DNA from: Geobacter sp. UBA698
GTDB taxonomy: Bacteria; Desulfobacterota; Desulfuromonadia; Geobacterales; Pseudopelobacteraceae
DNA length: 64,000 nt
Reading direction: 5' to 3'
Assembly (NCBI GenBank): GCA_002298925.1
Contig: DBMM01000065.1
Location: 1-64,000, forward strand
The notes under the pieces are model-generated. The model was not told where the DNA came from. It ran no database searches and was given only the letters and a program-made list of their open reading frames with translations. Below, in pieces: positions 43,588 to 52,163 of this stretch (position 1 is its first letter; each line of letters opens with the position of its first letter). A program made the translations under genes and the position numbers.

Positions 43588-46023
43588 TCAGCTCAATTTA
43601 TCTGATCCAGGACGAATCCGCGTCAAGCGGAGCGAATTCCCCACCACACAGAGGGAACTCAGGGCCATGGCCACGGCGGCGTATACCGGAGTGAGCCTTC
43701 CCGTGATGGCTAGGGGGATGCCGATGAGATTATAGACAAAGGCCCAGGCAAGGTTTTGCCGGATGATCGACATGGTCCTCCGGGAAACCAGATGGGCAAA
43801 GCAAAGAAGCGAAAGCTCGGGGCGGGCCAGTACCAGATCGGAGGTCTCGATGGCAATGTCGGTGCCGCCGGCGATGGCGCAGCCGATGTCGGCGGCGGAG
43901 AGAGCCGGTGCATCGTTGATGCCGTCACCGACCATCAGGGTCGTCTCTCCCCTCCCCCGCAGCCTGTCGATAAACGCCGCCTTATCCTCCGGCAGCAAAT
44001 CCCCTTCACTCTCCGCTATGCCGATCTCCGCGGCGATCCGGCAGGCCGTCTCCCGGCGGTCGCCGCTCAGCAGATGGGGGGATATGTTGAGGCGTACGAA
44101 ATATCCAACCACATCGCCCGCATCGGGACGCACCGTGTCCCGCAGGAATATTGAGCCGAGAAATGAGCCATCACGCGCCACATGGACAACCGTCTCACCC
44201 GCTGAGAGCGCGGCACCGTCCGGAATACCGGTGATACCCCTATCCCGAAGAAAACGTTCGCTGCCGATGACGACTTCTTTGTCTCCAACCGTTCCCATCA
44301 CCCCTCCTCCCGGGACGGTGAGTAGATCGGAAGCCGCAAGGACGGGCATTCCCTTCCAGGTCGCAAAAGCAACAACGGCCGATGCCAGAGGGTGACGTGA
44401 ACCGGCCTCCAGCGAGGAGGCCAGAGAAACCAGTTCAACAGCAACGACGCCGGGAAACGGTTGGACGTCGATCACCGCGGGCCTGCCGCAGGTAAGCGTC
44501 CCGGTCTTGTCGAAGAGGACCGACGAGATGCGCGACAATCTCTCCAGCACATCCCCTCCCCTGAAGACCACCCCGCCAGCGGCTGCCGCCCCCGTCCCGG
44601 CAAGGATGGCCGTCGGCGTCGCCAGCCCAAGGGCGCAGGGACAGGCGATAAGGACCACCGCCAGCGCGGTCATCAACGCCTCACCGGTCGGCGCCCCGCT
44701 CATCGCCAGCCAGAAGAAGGTTGCAGCCGCCAACAACAGGACGGTGGGAACAAATACCGCCGAAACCCGGTCGGTAATCCCTTGCACCGGGGCCTTGCGG
44801 CTCTGGGCATCTTCCACGAGTCGCGCCACACGGGCGATGAAACTGTCGGAGGCCGGGCGTTCCACCCGAACCCGTAACGTCCCGGAGAGATTGATGCTTC
44901 CGGCCACAACGCAATCCCCCTCCCCCTTCGGTACGGGAAGCGACTCCCCCGTCGCCGGAGATTCGTCAACTTCGGTCGATCCGGCTGTAATCGTGCCATC
45001 CACCGGAATCCGTTCACCCGCCCCCACGAGGACGATTTCTCCCGGCTTCAGGAGCGACACATCGACAACCTCCATAAGATCACCCGAAATCCTGAGCGCC
45101 TCGGTGGGAGCAAGCGACAGGAGCCGCTCGACCCCAGAAACGGCCCGCCTTCGGGCCGACTGTTCAAGGAGCCGTCCGCTCAGGATAAAGGTGACGATCA
45201 TCGCCGCCGTCTCGAAGTAGACCTCCCCTCCCGAAAACATGGCGTAGATGCTGTAGAAAAAAGACGACAGCGCGCCGATGGCGATAAGGAGGTCCATGTT
45301 AGGTGCACGATTTCGGACGCTCCGCCACGCCCCGGCGAGGAACGGCTTACCTGAATAGAAGACCACCGGCGCGGTAACAAGGAGTGAGAAGTACTGCATC
45401 ACCCTCTTCATGCCAGGGGACATCCCCTGGAAATAACCGGCATAGAGCGCGAATGAATAGGCCATCAGCTGCATGGTGAGGAACAGGGACGTACCGAAGC
45501 GGATGAGGAGGTCCCTACGCTCGCGGCTGGCCGTCTCCTCGGCGGCCGACCGGGTATACGGGCGGGGAACGTAGCCGAGTTCAACGATGCGGTGAAAAAT
45601 GGTGGACGGTGTGGTGGTCGCCTCGTCGAAGACAACTCGGGCGCGATTCGTGGCGTAATTCACCCTGACATCGATCACCCCGGAAAGCCGGCCGATCACC
45701 TTCTCATTGAGCCAGACACAGGCGGCGCAGCGGATGCCATCGATGAGGATGTCGATGGCGTGATACACTCCGTGGGGCTGAATGAACCGGGCGAGATAGC
45801 TATCGCCGTACTCCTCCCGGTAGGCACCCGAGATCAATCCGACGCCATCCGTTTCGCGCCTGCGATAAAAATCGGCGAGCCCGGCGCCGGTTATCAGGAG
45901 ATAGGCGCCAAGACACCCTCGGCAGCAGAATGAACGTTCCTCATTGTCTTTTCCGCCAGTTACCAACTGATGCGGAAGGATGTCAGCCCCACAGTGAAAA
46001 CATCTGTCGACGAAAACGTTCAA
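43588..46023 (-). CDS. ccoI: Copper-transporting P-type ATPase CcoI (FixI) for cbb3 oxidase
   Basis: 811 residues. N-terminal Cys-rich domain (CFHCGADILPH, FCCRGC) is the FixI/CcoI hallmark, then a heavy-metal domain with GIRCAACVW. Eight membrane helices carry the CPC motif (VLIACPCALGLATP). Phosphorylation DKTGTLTCG, TGES, and GDGINDAPALSAADIG are intact. It exports copper for the oxidase CuB site. It starts at a TTG overlapping the TGA of ccoH (TTGA), so translation is coupled. Confidence 0.94.
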   Translation of the reverse strand: MNVFVDRCFHCGADILPHQLVTGGKDNEERSFCCRGCLGAYLLITGAGLADFYRRRETDGVGLISGAYREEYGDSYLARFIQPHGVYHAIDILIDGIRCAACVWLNEKVIGRLSGVIDVRVNYATNRARVVFDEATTTPSTIFHRIVELGYVPRPYTRSAAEETASRERRDLLIRFGTSLFLTMQLMAYSFALYAGYFQGMSPGMKRVMQYFSLLVTAPVVFYSGKPFLAGAWRSVRNRAPNMDLLIAIGALSSFFYSIYAMFSGGEVYFETAAMIVTFILSGRLLEQSARRRAVSGVERLLSLAPTEALRISGDLMEVVDVSLLKPGEIVLVGAGERIPVDGTITAGSTEVDESPATGESLPVPKGEGDCVVAGSINLSGTLRVRVERPASDSFIARVARLVEDAQSRKAPVQGITDRVSAVFVPTVLLLAAATFFWLAMSGAPTGEALMTALAVVLIACPCALGLATPTAILAGTGAAAAGGVVFRGGDVLERLSRISSVLFDKTGTLTCGRPAVIDVQPFPGVVAVELVSLASSLEAGSRHPLASAVVAFATWKGMPVLAASDLLTVPGGGVMGTVGDKEVVIGSERFLRDRGITGIPDGAALSAGETVVHVARDGSFLGSIFLRDTVRPDAGDVVGYFVRLNISPHLLSGDRRETACRIAAEIGIAESEGDLLPEDKAAFIDRLRGRGETTLMVGDGINDAPALSAADIGCAIAGGTDIAIETSDLVLARPELSLLCFAHLVSRRTMSIIRQNLAWAFVYNLIGIPLAITGRLTPVYAAVAMALSSLCVVGNSLRLTRIRPGSDKLS

Positions 46024-46511
46024 CGGACGATCACCATTCGCTCGACAAGTGCGGCGTCACCCTTGGTGAAGAGCACCCTCCCCTTGAGTTCGTTACCCGA
46101 CTCTCGGGGAAGCGTGGCGCGATAGCTGCCCGGCCGCTCCTCCCGTGCGGCCAGAGAAGCACAAGCGGGAGATGACCCGCTCCCATCCGAACCGCCGGAC
46201 ATATCCCGGTCAATAATAAACGTGAGTACTCCGCCTTTGACTGGTGAACCGGTGGAATCATTAACCAGAATCACAAGAGCATCACCGTAAATCGCGGTGG
46301 ATGCCCGCCAACCGAGTCTGGCCCCTGCGACGAATCGCGCTTCACCCTTTTCGTAGTCAAGACCATGAGCGTAGTAGTCCTTGTCGACAATCCTGCTCAC
46401 TCCACGCGAGGCTGCGATCAGAAAATAAACCGTGCCGCAAACGAACGCGACCACGAGCACGACAATCATGAGTTGCCAGGGTCGTCCCCCGGATTTTAAT
46501 GATTCAGACAT
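46020..46511 (-). CDS. ccoH: cbb3 oxidase assembly protein FixH/CcoH
   Basis: 163 residues from the ATG at 46511 (AAGAGA upstream); a start nine codons earlier would overlap ccoG. One N-terminal membrane helix (PWQLMIVVLVVAFVCGTVYF) is followed by the FixH beta domain with DKDYYAHGLDYEKGEA, its typical motif, and IYGDALVILVNDSTGSPVKGG. CcoH binds CcoN during assembly. Placed between ccoG and ccoI as usual. Confidence 0.9.
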   Translation of the reverse strand: MSESLKSGGRPWQLMIVVLVVAFVCGTVYFLIAASRGVSRIVDKDYYAHGLDYEKGEARFVAGARLGWRASTAIYGDALVILVNDSTGSPVKGGVLTFIIDRDMSGGSDGSGSSPACASLAAREERPGSYRATLPRESGNELKGRVLFTKGDAALVERMVIVR

Positions 46512-46521
46512 ATAAATCTCT

Positions 46522-47760
46522 TTACTGGCGCTGATCACCGGTTGAGAAAAACATAGCTTCAGCTCCGAAAATGCTCCGCCCCTCTTTCTGCAGATAAATT
46601 GTGATCCGTTCGGAACCGGCGGAAACCGGTTTCATGATCACAAGAAAATCGACCTTGCGGTTCTCGTTCGGTGCGAGCGCAATATCCTTAACCGGCCCGA
46701 GGATCTCTATCCGGTTCCCCGACAGGGCCTCTACCGCAATCGAATATCTGGCCGGAGAGATCGAACGATTTTCCACGTAGGCGGAATACGCATTCGCCAC
46801 CCGTCCTCCCGGAAGCTTCCTGACCTCTCCGGAACCGGCCCGCCATATTTTGATGGTTGCTTCCTTACGGCTGGAAACGCCGACGGCAAGGATAACCACC
46901 AGAAGCAGCATCACCCCGGCGAGCATGAGCGATTTGGGATTTAGCGGTCTGCCGCCACCTTCGACGCCCCTTCCGAAGGTATAATGGATAAGCCCCTCCC
47001 GGTCAAGTTTCCCCATTACCCCCCGGCAGGCGTCGAGACAGCGGCCGCAGTTGATGCACTCCACCTGAAGTCCTTCCCTGATATCGATCCCCATGGGACA
47101 GACTCGGACGCACGACCCGCAGCGGATGCAGCAGTTGGCCACCGCTGGGTCGAATTCCAGCGTCAGGGTATTCCTGTCCATGGCCATAAGCTGGATTCGG
47201 CCATAGGGACAGATGGTCTTGCAGAAGGTACGGCGAACATAAGCCAGGTCGAGGTAGACGGGAATGGCGACCGCCCAGAAGGAAAACAGTGCGATGAAAC
47301 CGAGACGACCCTGAAGCAGTCTCGTGAAAAAGTCATAGGGAGAGATGAAGTACCAAATGAGATTTGCCGCCACAACCGATGAAAGTATAAGGCAAAACAG
47401 ATGCTGTACAGCAGCTGAGAAATGGTTCTTGCCTGCCAGGTCTGTGATGCGGCCTTCGAACCATTCCGCCAGGTCGATCAGGGTAGTTTGTGGACAGAGC
47501 CAGCCGCACCATACCCTGCCAAAGACCATTGTTACGAACAGAAAACCGAAAACGACAATCAGTATGACTATAAGAAAGAGATAGAATTCCTCGATTCGAA
47601 TCCCCGCGCCGAAAAAGAGGATAGTCCGCGTCGGGGCGTCCAGTCTGAGAAGCGATTCGCCATGGATTCTTGCAAAAGGAAGCAGCAGAAGGACGATTGA
47701 CGACAGCCACTGAACAAGCTTTCTCTTTGGTGCGATGTAAGGACGGAGGTGAAATGCCAT
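46522..47760 (-). CDS. ccoG: cbb3 oxidase accessory iron-sulfur protein CcoG (FixG)
   Basis: 412 residues. Four or five membrane helices at the N-terminal half (TMVFGRVWCGWLCPQTTL is the CcoG hallmark), then two 4Fe-4S ferredoxin motifs, CIRCGSCVRVCPMG and CINCGRCLDACRG, and a C-terminal Ig-like FixG domain (about 295-412). CcoG reduces Cu(II) to Cu(I) for oxidase assembly. It lies 106 bp after ccoP with a hairpin between, followed by ccoH 11 bp on. Confidence 0.95.
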   Translation of the reverse strand: MAFHLRPYIAPKRKLVQWLSSIVLLLLPFARIHGESLLRLDAPTRTILFFGAGIRIEEFYLFLIVILIVVFGFLFVTMVFGRVWCGWLCPQTTLIDLAEWFEGRITDLAGKNHFSAAVQHLFCLILSSVVAANLIWYFISPYDFFTRLLQGRLGFIALFSFWAVAIPVYLDLAYVRRTFCKTICPYGRIQLMAMDRNTLTLEFDPAVANCCIRCGSCVRVCPMGIDIREGLQVECINCGRCLDACRGVMGKLDREGLIHYTFGRGVEGGGRPLNPKSLMLAGVMLLLVVILAVGVSSRKEATIKIWRAGSGEVRKLPGGRVANAYSAYVENRSISPARYSIAVEALSGNRIEILGPVKDIALAPNENRKVDFLVIMKPVSAGSERITIYLQKEGRSIFGAEAMFFSTGDQRQ

Positions 47761-47817
47761 ATATTTTTATACTTACCCACATACATGTTTTTTGGCATGT
47801 TCAACCAATGTAATAAC

Positions 47818-47855
47818 GCTCCGGCATCCTTGATTCTATGGAAAAATGCCGGAGC
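47818..47855 (-). repeat. Inverted repeat between ccoP and ccoG
   Basis: A perfect 10-bp stem GCTCCGGCAT / ATGCCGGAGC with an 18-base loop. No long U-run follows on the minus strand, so it could be an attenuator or an RNA processing/stability hairpin setting the ratio of oxidase subunits to assembly factors rather than a full terminator. Confidence 0.6.
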
Positions 47856-47866
47856 ATTCGGACTGC

Positions 47867-48340
47867 CTATTTAAGCGACATAACGAATTGCACCAGACCT
47901 TCCACCTGTTCATGGGAAAGCTCTTTTCCGAAATCCGGCATCCCACCAGGCCGTCCCTTGCTGATACTCTCGGCAATATCCTTCTCGGTCTTGCCAAATG
48001 TAAACTCCTTACGCGTCAGATCGGTGCCGACACCCCCCTTCCCCTCCGCGCCATGGCAGGAAGCACACTTGGCAGCATAATCCTTTTTCCCCATCGCAAG
48101 GTAGTCCTCTTTCTTTCCTTCCTTGTGGACCCCCAACGCCGGCGCCGCCTTGGCCAGCTGTTCTTCTTTGACCTTTTTCTTCTGAAGAAATTCTGCCTCG
48201 GAGCTCCAGCCGCTGAACAGGTAATACCCCATGAAGATTACCGCCCAGACCACAAGTCCGCCAAAGAGAAGCCGGAATATGGCCGGTGAACTCTTTTCCT
48301 CGCGATATCTGATCCCGTCATAATCGTGCTGATCAGCCAT
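47867..48340 (-). CDS. ccoP: Cytochrome c subunit CcoP-like, single-haem form
   Basis: 157 residues. CcoP-like N-terminus (HDYDGIRYREEKSSPAIFR) before one membrane helix (about 22-42), then a periplasmic cytochrome c domain with one haem site CASCH (C92, H96) and likely Met ligand in GGMPDFG. Usual CcoP has two haem c domains; here there is one, and CcoO carries an extra one. Ribosome site GAGGAGG. Lies 15 bp after ccoQ. Confidence 0.9.
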   Translation of the reverse strand: MADQHDYDGIRYREEKSSPAIFRLLFGGLVVWAVIFMGYYLFSGWSSEAEFLQKKKVKEEQLAKAAPALGVHKEGKKEDYLAMGKKDYAAKCASCHGAEGKGGVGTDLTRKEFTFGKTEKDIAESISKGRPGGMPDFGKELSHEQVEGLVQFVMSLK

Positions 48341-48355
48341 TATGAATACCCTCCT

Positions 48356-48496
48356 CTAGTCTTCTTCCAGCATCCGGTATTTGGGTGATTCTTCCACTTC
48401 TTTCCGCTTCCTGCTGTATGTGCGGGCAACGATGACCGCAAAAACCAAGAAAAAGAGCAGAGTCGTGCCGAGATAATAAATGCTTGCCAGGTCCAT
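48356..48496 (-). CDS. ccoQ: cbb3 oxidase small subunit CcoQ
   Basis: 46 residues, start ATG at 48496. One membrane helix (about 5-24, SIYYLGTTLLFFLVFAVIVA) then a basic stretch (RTYSRKRKE) and the acidic tail ESPKYRMLEED. The CcoQ/FixQ position and shape fit. It starts inside or next to the end of ccoO (1-bp gap). It probably stabilises the oxidase and CcoP link. Its tail resembles that of CcoS. Confidence 0.85.
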   Translation of the reverse strand: MDLASIYYLGTTLLFFLVFAVIVARTYSRKRKEVEESPKYRMLEED

Positions 48497-48497
48497 A

Positions 48498-49361
48498 TCA
48501 TTTCCTCTGGGTGCTCTTGATAAAGGTTACCACCTTCCAGACCCGGTCTTTGCCGAGCTGGTCGCCGAAAGCGGGCATGCCGCCGGCGATGATGCCGGTG
48601 TAGATCGTCTTGAACACGTCGGCGTCGGGTTTATCGAGATCGGCCAGGCCCGGTCCGATATCCCCCATCAGGTCCTTGCCGTGACATTGGGCGCAGTCCT
48701 TGTCGTAGATGACTTTCCCTTCAGGGATCACCGTCTTGTCCTCAAGATAGGGATTCTTCAGGTCGCCAATGACGGCAGCCTGGGCGGCCTTACGCCAGGG
48801 GATGTCATTGCCGAGCTTCTGCATGTAGGCAACGATGGCGTCCAGCTCGGATTTCCCCTGCACCGCGGCGATATCTGCCTGGACATAGGGAAAATTAAGC
48901 GCCTTCATCTTTTTCTCGGTCAGGCTCGTATCGAGCGGCTTTTGCAGGAACGCGTACTTCGGCATGTTCGACTTCGGAATCATCGACTGCGGATCCGCCA
49001 TATGCTTGTAATGCCAGGAATCGGGATACTTGCCGCCGATGCGGGCCAGGTCCGGACCGGTCCGACGTGACCCCCAAAGGAACGGCTGATCGTAGACGAA
49101 TTCGCCCGCTTTCGAATAATCGCCGTATCGATCAACATCCGCCAGCAGCGGGCGAACCGTCTGGGTGTGGCAGTTGTTACACCCCTCGCGGATATAGATG
49201 TCGCGCCCTTCCAGCTGCAGCGGAGTGTACGGCTTGACCTCGGCGATCTTCAGTTTCGGGTCGTTTATCCATTTGAACGGCGCGATCATGGTGACGATCG
49301 TCCCGATCAAAATGACGACAGTTGCAAGCAAAAGAAAGATGACAGGTTTTCGTTCCAGCAT
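48498..49361 (-). CDS. ccoO: CcoO-type cytochrome c oxidase subunit II with an added C-terminal cytochrome c domain
   Basis: 287 residues. Membrane anchor (about 7-28), then the CcoO domain with LQLEGRDIYIREGCNNCHTQTVRPL (haem C61-H65), FLWGSRRTGPDLARIGGKYPDSWH and MPKYAFL. After the normal CcoO end (about 200) a second domain has DCAQCHG (C223-H227) and GGMPAFGDQL, like the CcoP haem domain. CcoO passes electrons to CcoN. The extra haem balances the single-haem CcoP, so total haem c stays three. Confidence 0.93.
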   Translation of the reverse strand: MLERKPVIFLLLATVVILIGTIVTMIAPFKWINDPKLKIAEVKPYTPLQLEGRDIYIREGCNNCHTQTVRPLLADVDRYGDYSKAGEFVYDQPFLWGSRRTGPDLARIGGKYPDSWHYKHMADPQSMIPKSNMPKYAFLQKPLDTSLTEKKMKALNFPYVQADIAAVQGKSELDAIVAYMQKLGNDIPWRKAAQAAVIGDLKNPYLEDKTVIPEGKVIYDKDCAQCHGKDLMGDIGPGLADLDKPDADVFKTIYTGIIAGGMPAFGDQLGKDRVWKVVTFIKSTQRK

Positions 49362-49370
49362 GACTCCTCC

Positions 49371-50774
49371 TTAAGCCTTGACGGCTGATTGGGCTGGCTC
49401 GCCGCTGGTGATCGTTTTCACTATGTTATAGACAAAGACGAGCACGCTGATGAGATAGATGACACCGCCCACCGCGCGTATATGCCAGTAAGGGTAGAGC
49501 TCGATGAACGTCTCCATGAAACTGTAGTGGAGGCTGCCGTCCGAGTTGGTGGCGTGGAGCATGGTCGCCTGCTGCACCCCGGCGACCCACATGCTGATGG
49601 AAAAGATGAGCTGTCCTATTACCGCCAGCCAGAAGTGGAGATTGGCCAGGCCGATACTGTAAATCTCCCGGCCGTAGAGGCGCGGGATGGTATAGTAGAT
49701 TGCGGCGAAGAGGGTGAGCGACACCCAACCCATGGTCCCCATGTGGACATGACCTGGCACCCAGTCGGTGTAATGGATGAAGGCCGAAAAGGTGCGGACC
49801 GCCTGGGACGGTCCCTGGAGGGTCTGCAGCCCGTAGAAGGTGATGCCGAACACCAGGAACTTCACCAGATAATTCTCCCGCATCTGGTGCCACTGCCCGT
49901 TCATGGAGAAGTAGCCGTTGAAGACCGCACCCCATGATGGCGCGATCAGCATGACGGAGAAGGCCATCGCCAGGGTCTGGACCCAGTCGGGAACCGGTGT
50001 CCAGAGGAGATGGTGGGCGCCGGTCCAGAGGTACATGAAGATGAGGCTCCAGAAGGCGATGATTCCCATCCGGTGGCTATAAATGGGCACACCGGTCGCT
50101 TTAGGGAGATAGTAGTAAAAAATGGCCAGAGGCGGCGTGGTGAGAACCATTGCCACGGCGTTATGGCCGTACCACCACTGGACGTTGGCGTCATTGGCGC
50201 CCGCATAGGCCGAATAGGACTTGAAGAGGGAGACCGGAATCCCGGCGTTGTTGACCAGATAAAGCACCGCAACACCGACAAGAGTAGCCATTATGTACCA
50301 GAGGGAGATGTACATCTGCTCCTCTTTCCGCTTGATGATGGTCATGATGACATTGGCACTGAAGATGACCCAGAGGATCACCACCAGGAGCGCCACCGGC
50401 CATTCCAGCTCGGCATATTCCTTCGACCGGGTGAACCCCATGGCCAGAGTGACGGCGGCAAGCACGATAACGACGTTGAAAAGCCAGAGCTGGAACTTCG
50501 CCAACCCCGGACTCCAGAGCCTTGTCTTGGTCAACCGCTGCACAATGTAGAAAAAGAATGCCATGAAGCTCCCGATTCCAAAACCGAAGATGCCGGCATT
50601 GGTGTGAATCGGGCGAAGCCTCCCATAGGTGAGATACGGCGGGAGATTGAGCTGCGGAAAGACCAGCTGGAACGAGATCAGCACCCCCACGAGCACCGCC
50701 ACCGCCCCCCAGAGTATGCTCGATGCGATGAAACCCTTCACCACATCATCCGCGTAACCTTCCTGTTGACTCAT
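49371..50774 (-). CDS. ccoN: cbb3-type cytochrome c oxidase subunit I
   Basis: 467 residues, 12 membrane helices. Haem b and CuB ligands appear as RLRPIHTNAGIFGFG (low-spin haem His), WWYGHNAVAMVL (CuB His with its Tyr nearby), TGAHHLLWTPVP (CuB His pair) and DWVPGHVHMGTMGW (two haem His). AGGAGG ribosome site. It reduces O2 with high affinity; first gene of the ccoN-O-Q-P then G-H-I-S-SafE cluster. In a Geobacter-like anaerobe it would be for microaerobic survival. Confidence 0.96.
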   Translation of the reverse strand: MSQQEGYADDVVKGFIASSILWGAVAVLVGVLISFQLVFPQLNLPPYLTYGRLRPIHTNAGIFGFGIGSFMAFFFYIVQRLTKTRLWSPGLAKFQLWLFNVVIVLAAVTLAMGFTRSKEYAELEWPVALLVVILWVIFSANVIMTIIKRKEEQMYISLWYIMATLVGVAVLYLVNNAGIPVSLFKSYSAYAGANDANVQWWYGHNAVAMVLTTPPLAIFYYYLPKATGVPIYSHRMGIIAFWSLIFMYLWTGAHHLLWTPVPDWVQTLAMAFSVMLIAPSWGAVFNGYFSMNGQWHQMRENYLVKFLVFGITFYGLQTLQGPSQAVRTFSAFIHYTDWVPGHVHMGTMGWVSLTLFAAIYYTIPRLYGREIYSIGLANLHFWLAVIGQLIFSISMWVAGVQQATMLHATNSDGSLHYSFMETFIELYPYWHIRAVGGVIYLISVLVFVYNIVKTITSGEPAQSAVKA

Positions 50775-50832
50775 GGAAACCTCCTGATGGCGTTGAGTTG
50801 CGACACATGAAAACTATTTAATTCAGTTTATC

Positions 50833-50861
50833 ATAAAATCTGCACAATATAAGTCTGTCAA
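50833..50861 (-). promoter_or_regulatory. Candidate sigma-70 promoter of the cco cluster
   Basis: Minus-strand TTGACA (50856-50861, perfect) and TTTTAT (50833-50838, moderate) are 17 bp apart, about 60 bp upstream of the ccoN ATG. I did not find an FNR-type TTGAT-N4-ATCAA palindrome in the 379-bp gap. Confidence 0.45.
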
Positions 50862-51028
50862 TACAAAACATTTATCGGACCGATTTGAACCTTTTTACTG
50901 CCAAAAAAATTATCGAACCACTGCTCTGTGGACTCGCTGTCGAGAATTTCGGTAACCTTGTTCTGGACGTCGCGCCATATTTGCCTGAAAATTAAAACAG
51001 TACTGCAGTAAAATCTAACCAGCTGAAT
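50858..51028 (-). pseudogene. Short open frame resembling part of a DnaA N-terminal domain (possible remnant)
   Basis: An open stretch of about 56 codons lacks an ATG/GTG start. It reads FRQIWRDVQNKVTEILDSES then TEQWFDNFFGSKKVQIG and NVLY, then stops. The spacing of IW...V..........W(F) resembles the DnaA domain I pattern, but only weakly, and it overlaps the ccoN -35 element. It could be chance. The rest of the 50775-51153 gap shows only the ccoN promoter and the plus-strand ribosome site of the next gene. Confidence 0.25.
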
Positions 51029-51153
51029 TTATTGTGAAACTATTCCAGACACTAATGATAATATGAGCTGAAGAAATTCAGCTACTATTTTTGAAAACTG
51101 CCTATAATGTGCTGCGCATCTTTTATATCGATGTATTCAGGTGAAATTTTTCG

Positions 51154-52125
51154 ATGATCATATCTGCCAGCCGACGCACCGACATACCGGCCTTTTACAG
51201 CAAATGGTTCATGCGGCGCATCCGGGAAGGCTTCTTCTACCGGGTCAATCCCTTCAATAGCCGGCAGGTCAGCGGCTTCAGCCTGAAAGCGGAGGACGTG
51301 GATGCCATCTGCTTCTGGAGCAAGAACCCCGGCCCGCTGCTGCCCCATCTGGCTGAACTGGACCGGCGCGGCTATCGTTATTATTTCCAGTTCACGCTCA
51401 ATCCCTATGGCCGGGAGTTCGAACCGAACCTGCCGCCCATCGCGGAGCGAATCGCCACCCTGCAGGAACTGGCCGGACGCATCGGCCCGGAGCGGGTGAT
51501 CTGGCGCCTCGATCCGATCATCGTGAGCAACAGCACACCACTGTCCTGGCACCTGGAACAGGCCGAGCAACTGGCTGGCCAGCTGCAGGATTCCACCAGA
51601 CGGATGATGTTCAGTTTTCTGGATTTCTACGGTAAGGTGGCGGGAAGATTAAAGAAACTGCAGCAGCAGACCGGCATCGTGGTAACCGATATCACCCGGC
51701 CTGAACAGAAGGAGAAATTGGAACAGCTGGCGCGGGGCCTGAAAGAGATCGCCGACCGCCACAAGATGACGATCCTCTCCTGCGCCGAGGAGCTGGATCT
51801 TTCAGCCATCGGTATTGATCATGGCAGCTGCATCGACGGCAGACTGATCAATGAACTGTTCGGCATCCAGCGTACCTTCCCGAAAGACAAAAACCAGCGT
51901 AGCGCCTGTTGCTGCGTGGAGTCGATTGACATGGGCATGTACGACACCTGCCTCTTCAAATGTGTCTACTGTTATGCCAACAGGCACGAGAGCATGATCG
52001 AGTCCAACCGCTGCAGACATGATCCCGACAGCCCATCGCTGCTAAACCGCTACGACCAGCAGATCGAGATCCGCTCCGACCTGCACCAGAAGAAAACCGG
52101 CGGCGGCCAGATGGAGCTGATTTAA
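51154..52125 (+). CDS. DUF1848-family protein (putative Fe-S protein)
   Basis: 323 residues. The family opening MIISASRRTDIPAFYSKWFM and FYRVNPFNSRQVS, then AICFWSKNPGPLL and YFQFTLNPYG, are diagnostic. Near the C-terminus CCCVESIDMGMYDTC and FKCVYCYANR cluster six cysteines that likely ligate an Fe-S centre, and the TIM-barrel-like body recalls radical SAM relatives such as spore photoproduct lyase-like folds. Function is not established. AGGTGA ribosome site. It stands alone between the cco promoter and the convergent ROK kinase. Confidence 0.9.
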   Translation: MIISASRRTDIPAFYSKWFMRRIREGFFYRVNPFNSRQVSGFSLKAEDVDAICFWSKNPGPLLPHLAELDRRGYRYYFQFTLNPYGREFEPNLPPIAERIATLQELAGRIGPERVIWRLDPIIVSNSTPLSWHLEQAEQLAGQLQDSTRRMMFSFLDFYGKVAGRLKKLQQQTGIVVTDITRPEQKEKLEQLARGLKEIADRHKMTILSCAEELDLSAIGIDHGSCIDGRLINELFGIQRTFPKDKNQRSACCCVESIDMGMYDTCLFKCVYCYANRHESMIESNRCRHDPDSPSLLNRYDQQIEIRSDLHQKKTGGGQMELI

Positions 52126-52163
52126 ACTGCAGATACTCGGTATAATTCCCATAACTGCAAATT

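Noticed and set aside
52126..52163. Weak inverted repeat (CTGCAG/CTGCAA region) between convergent DUF1848 and ROK genes
   Set aside because: Too imperfect and without a U-run to call a terminator.
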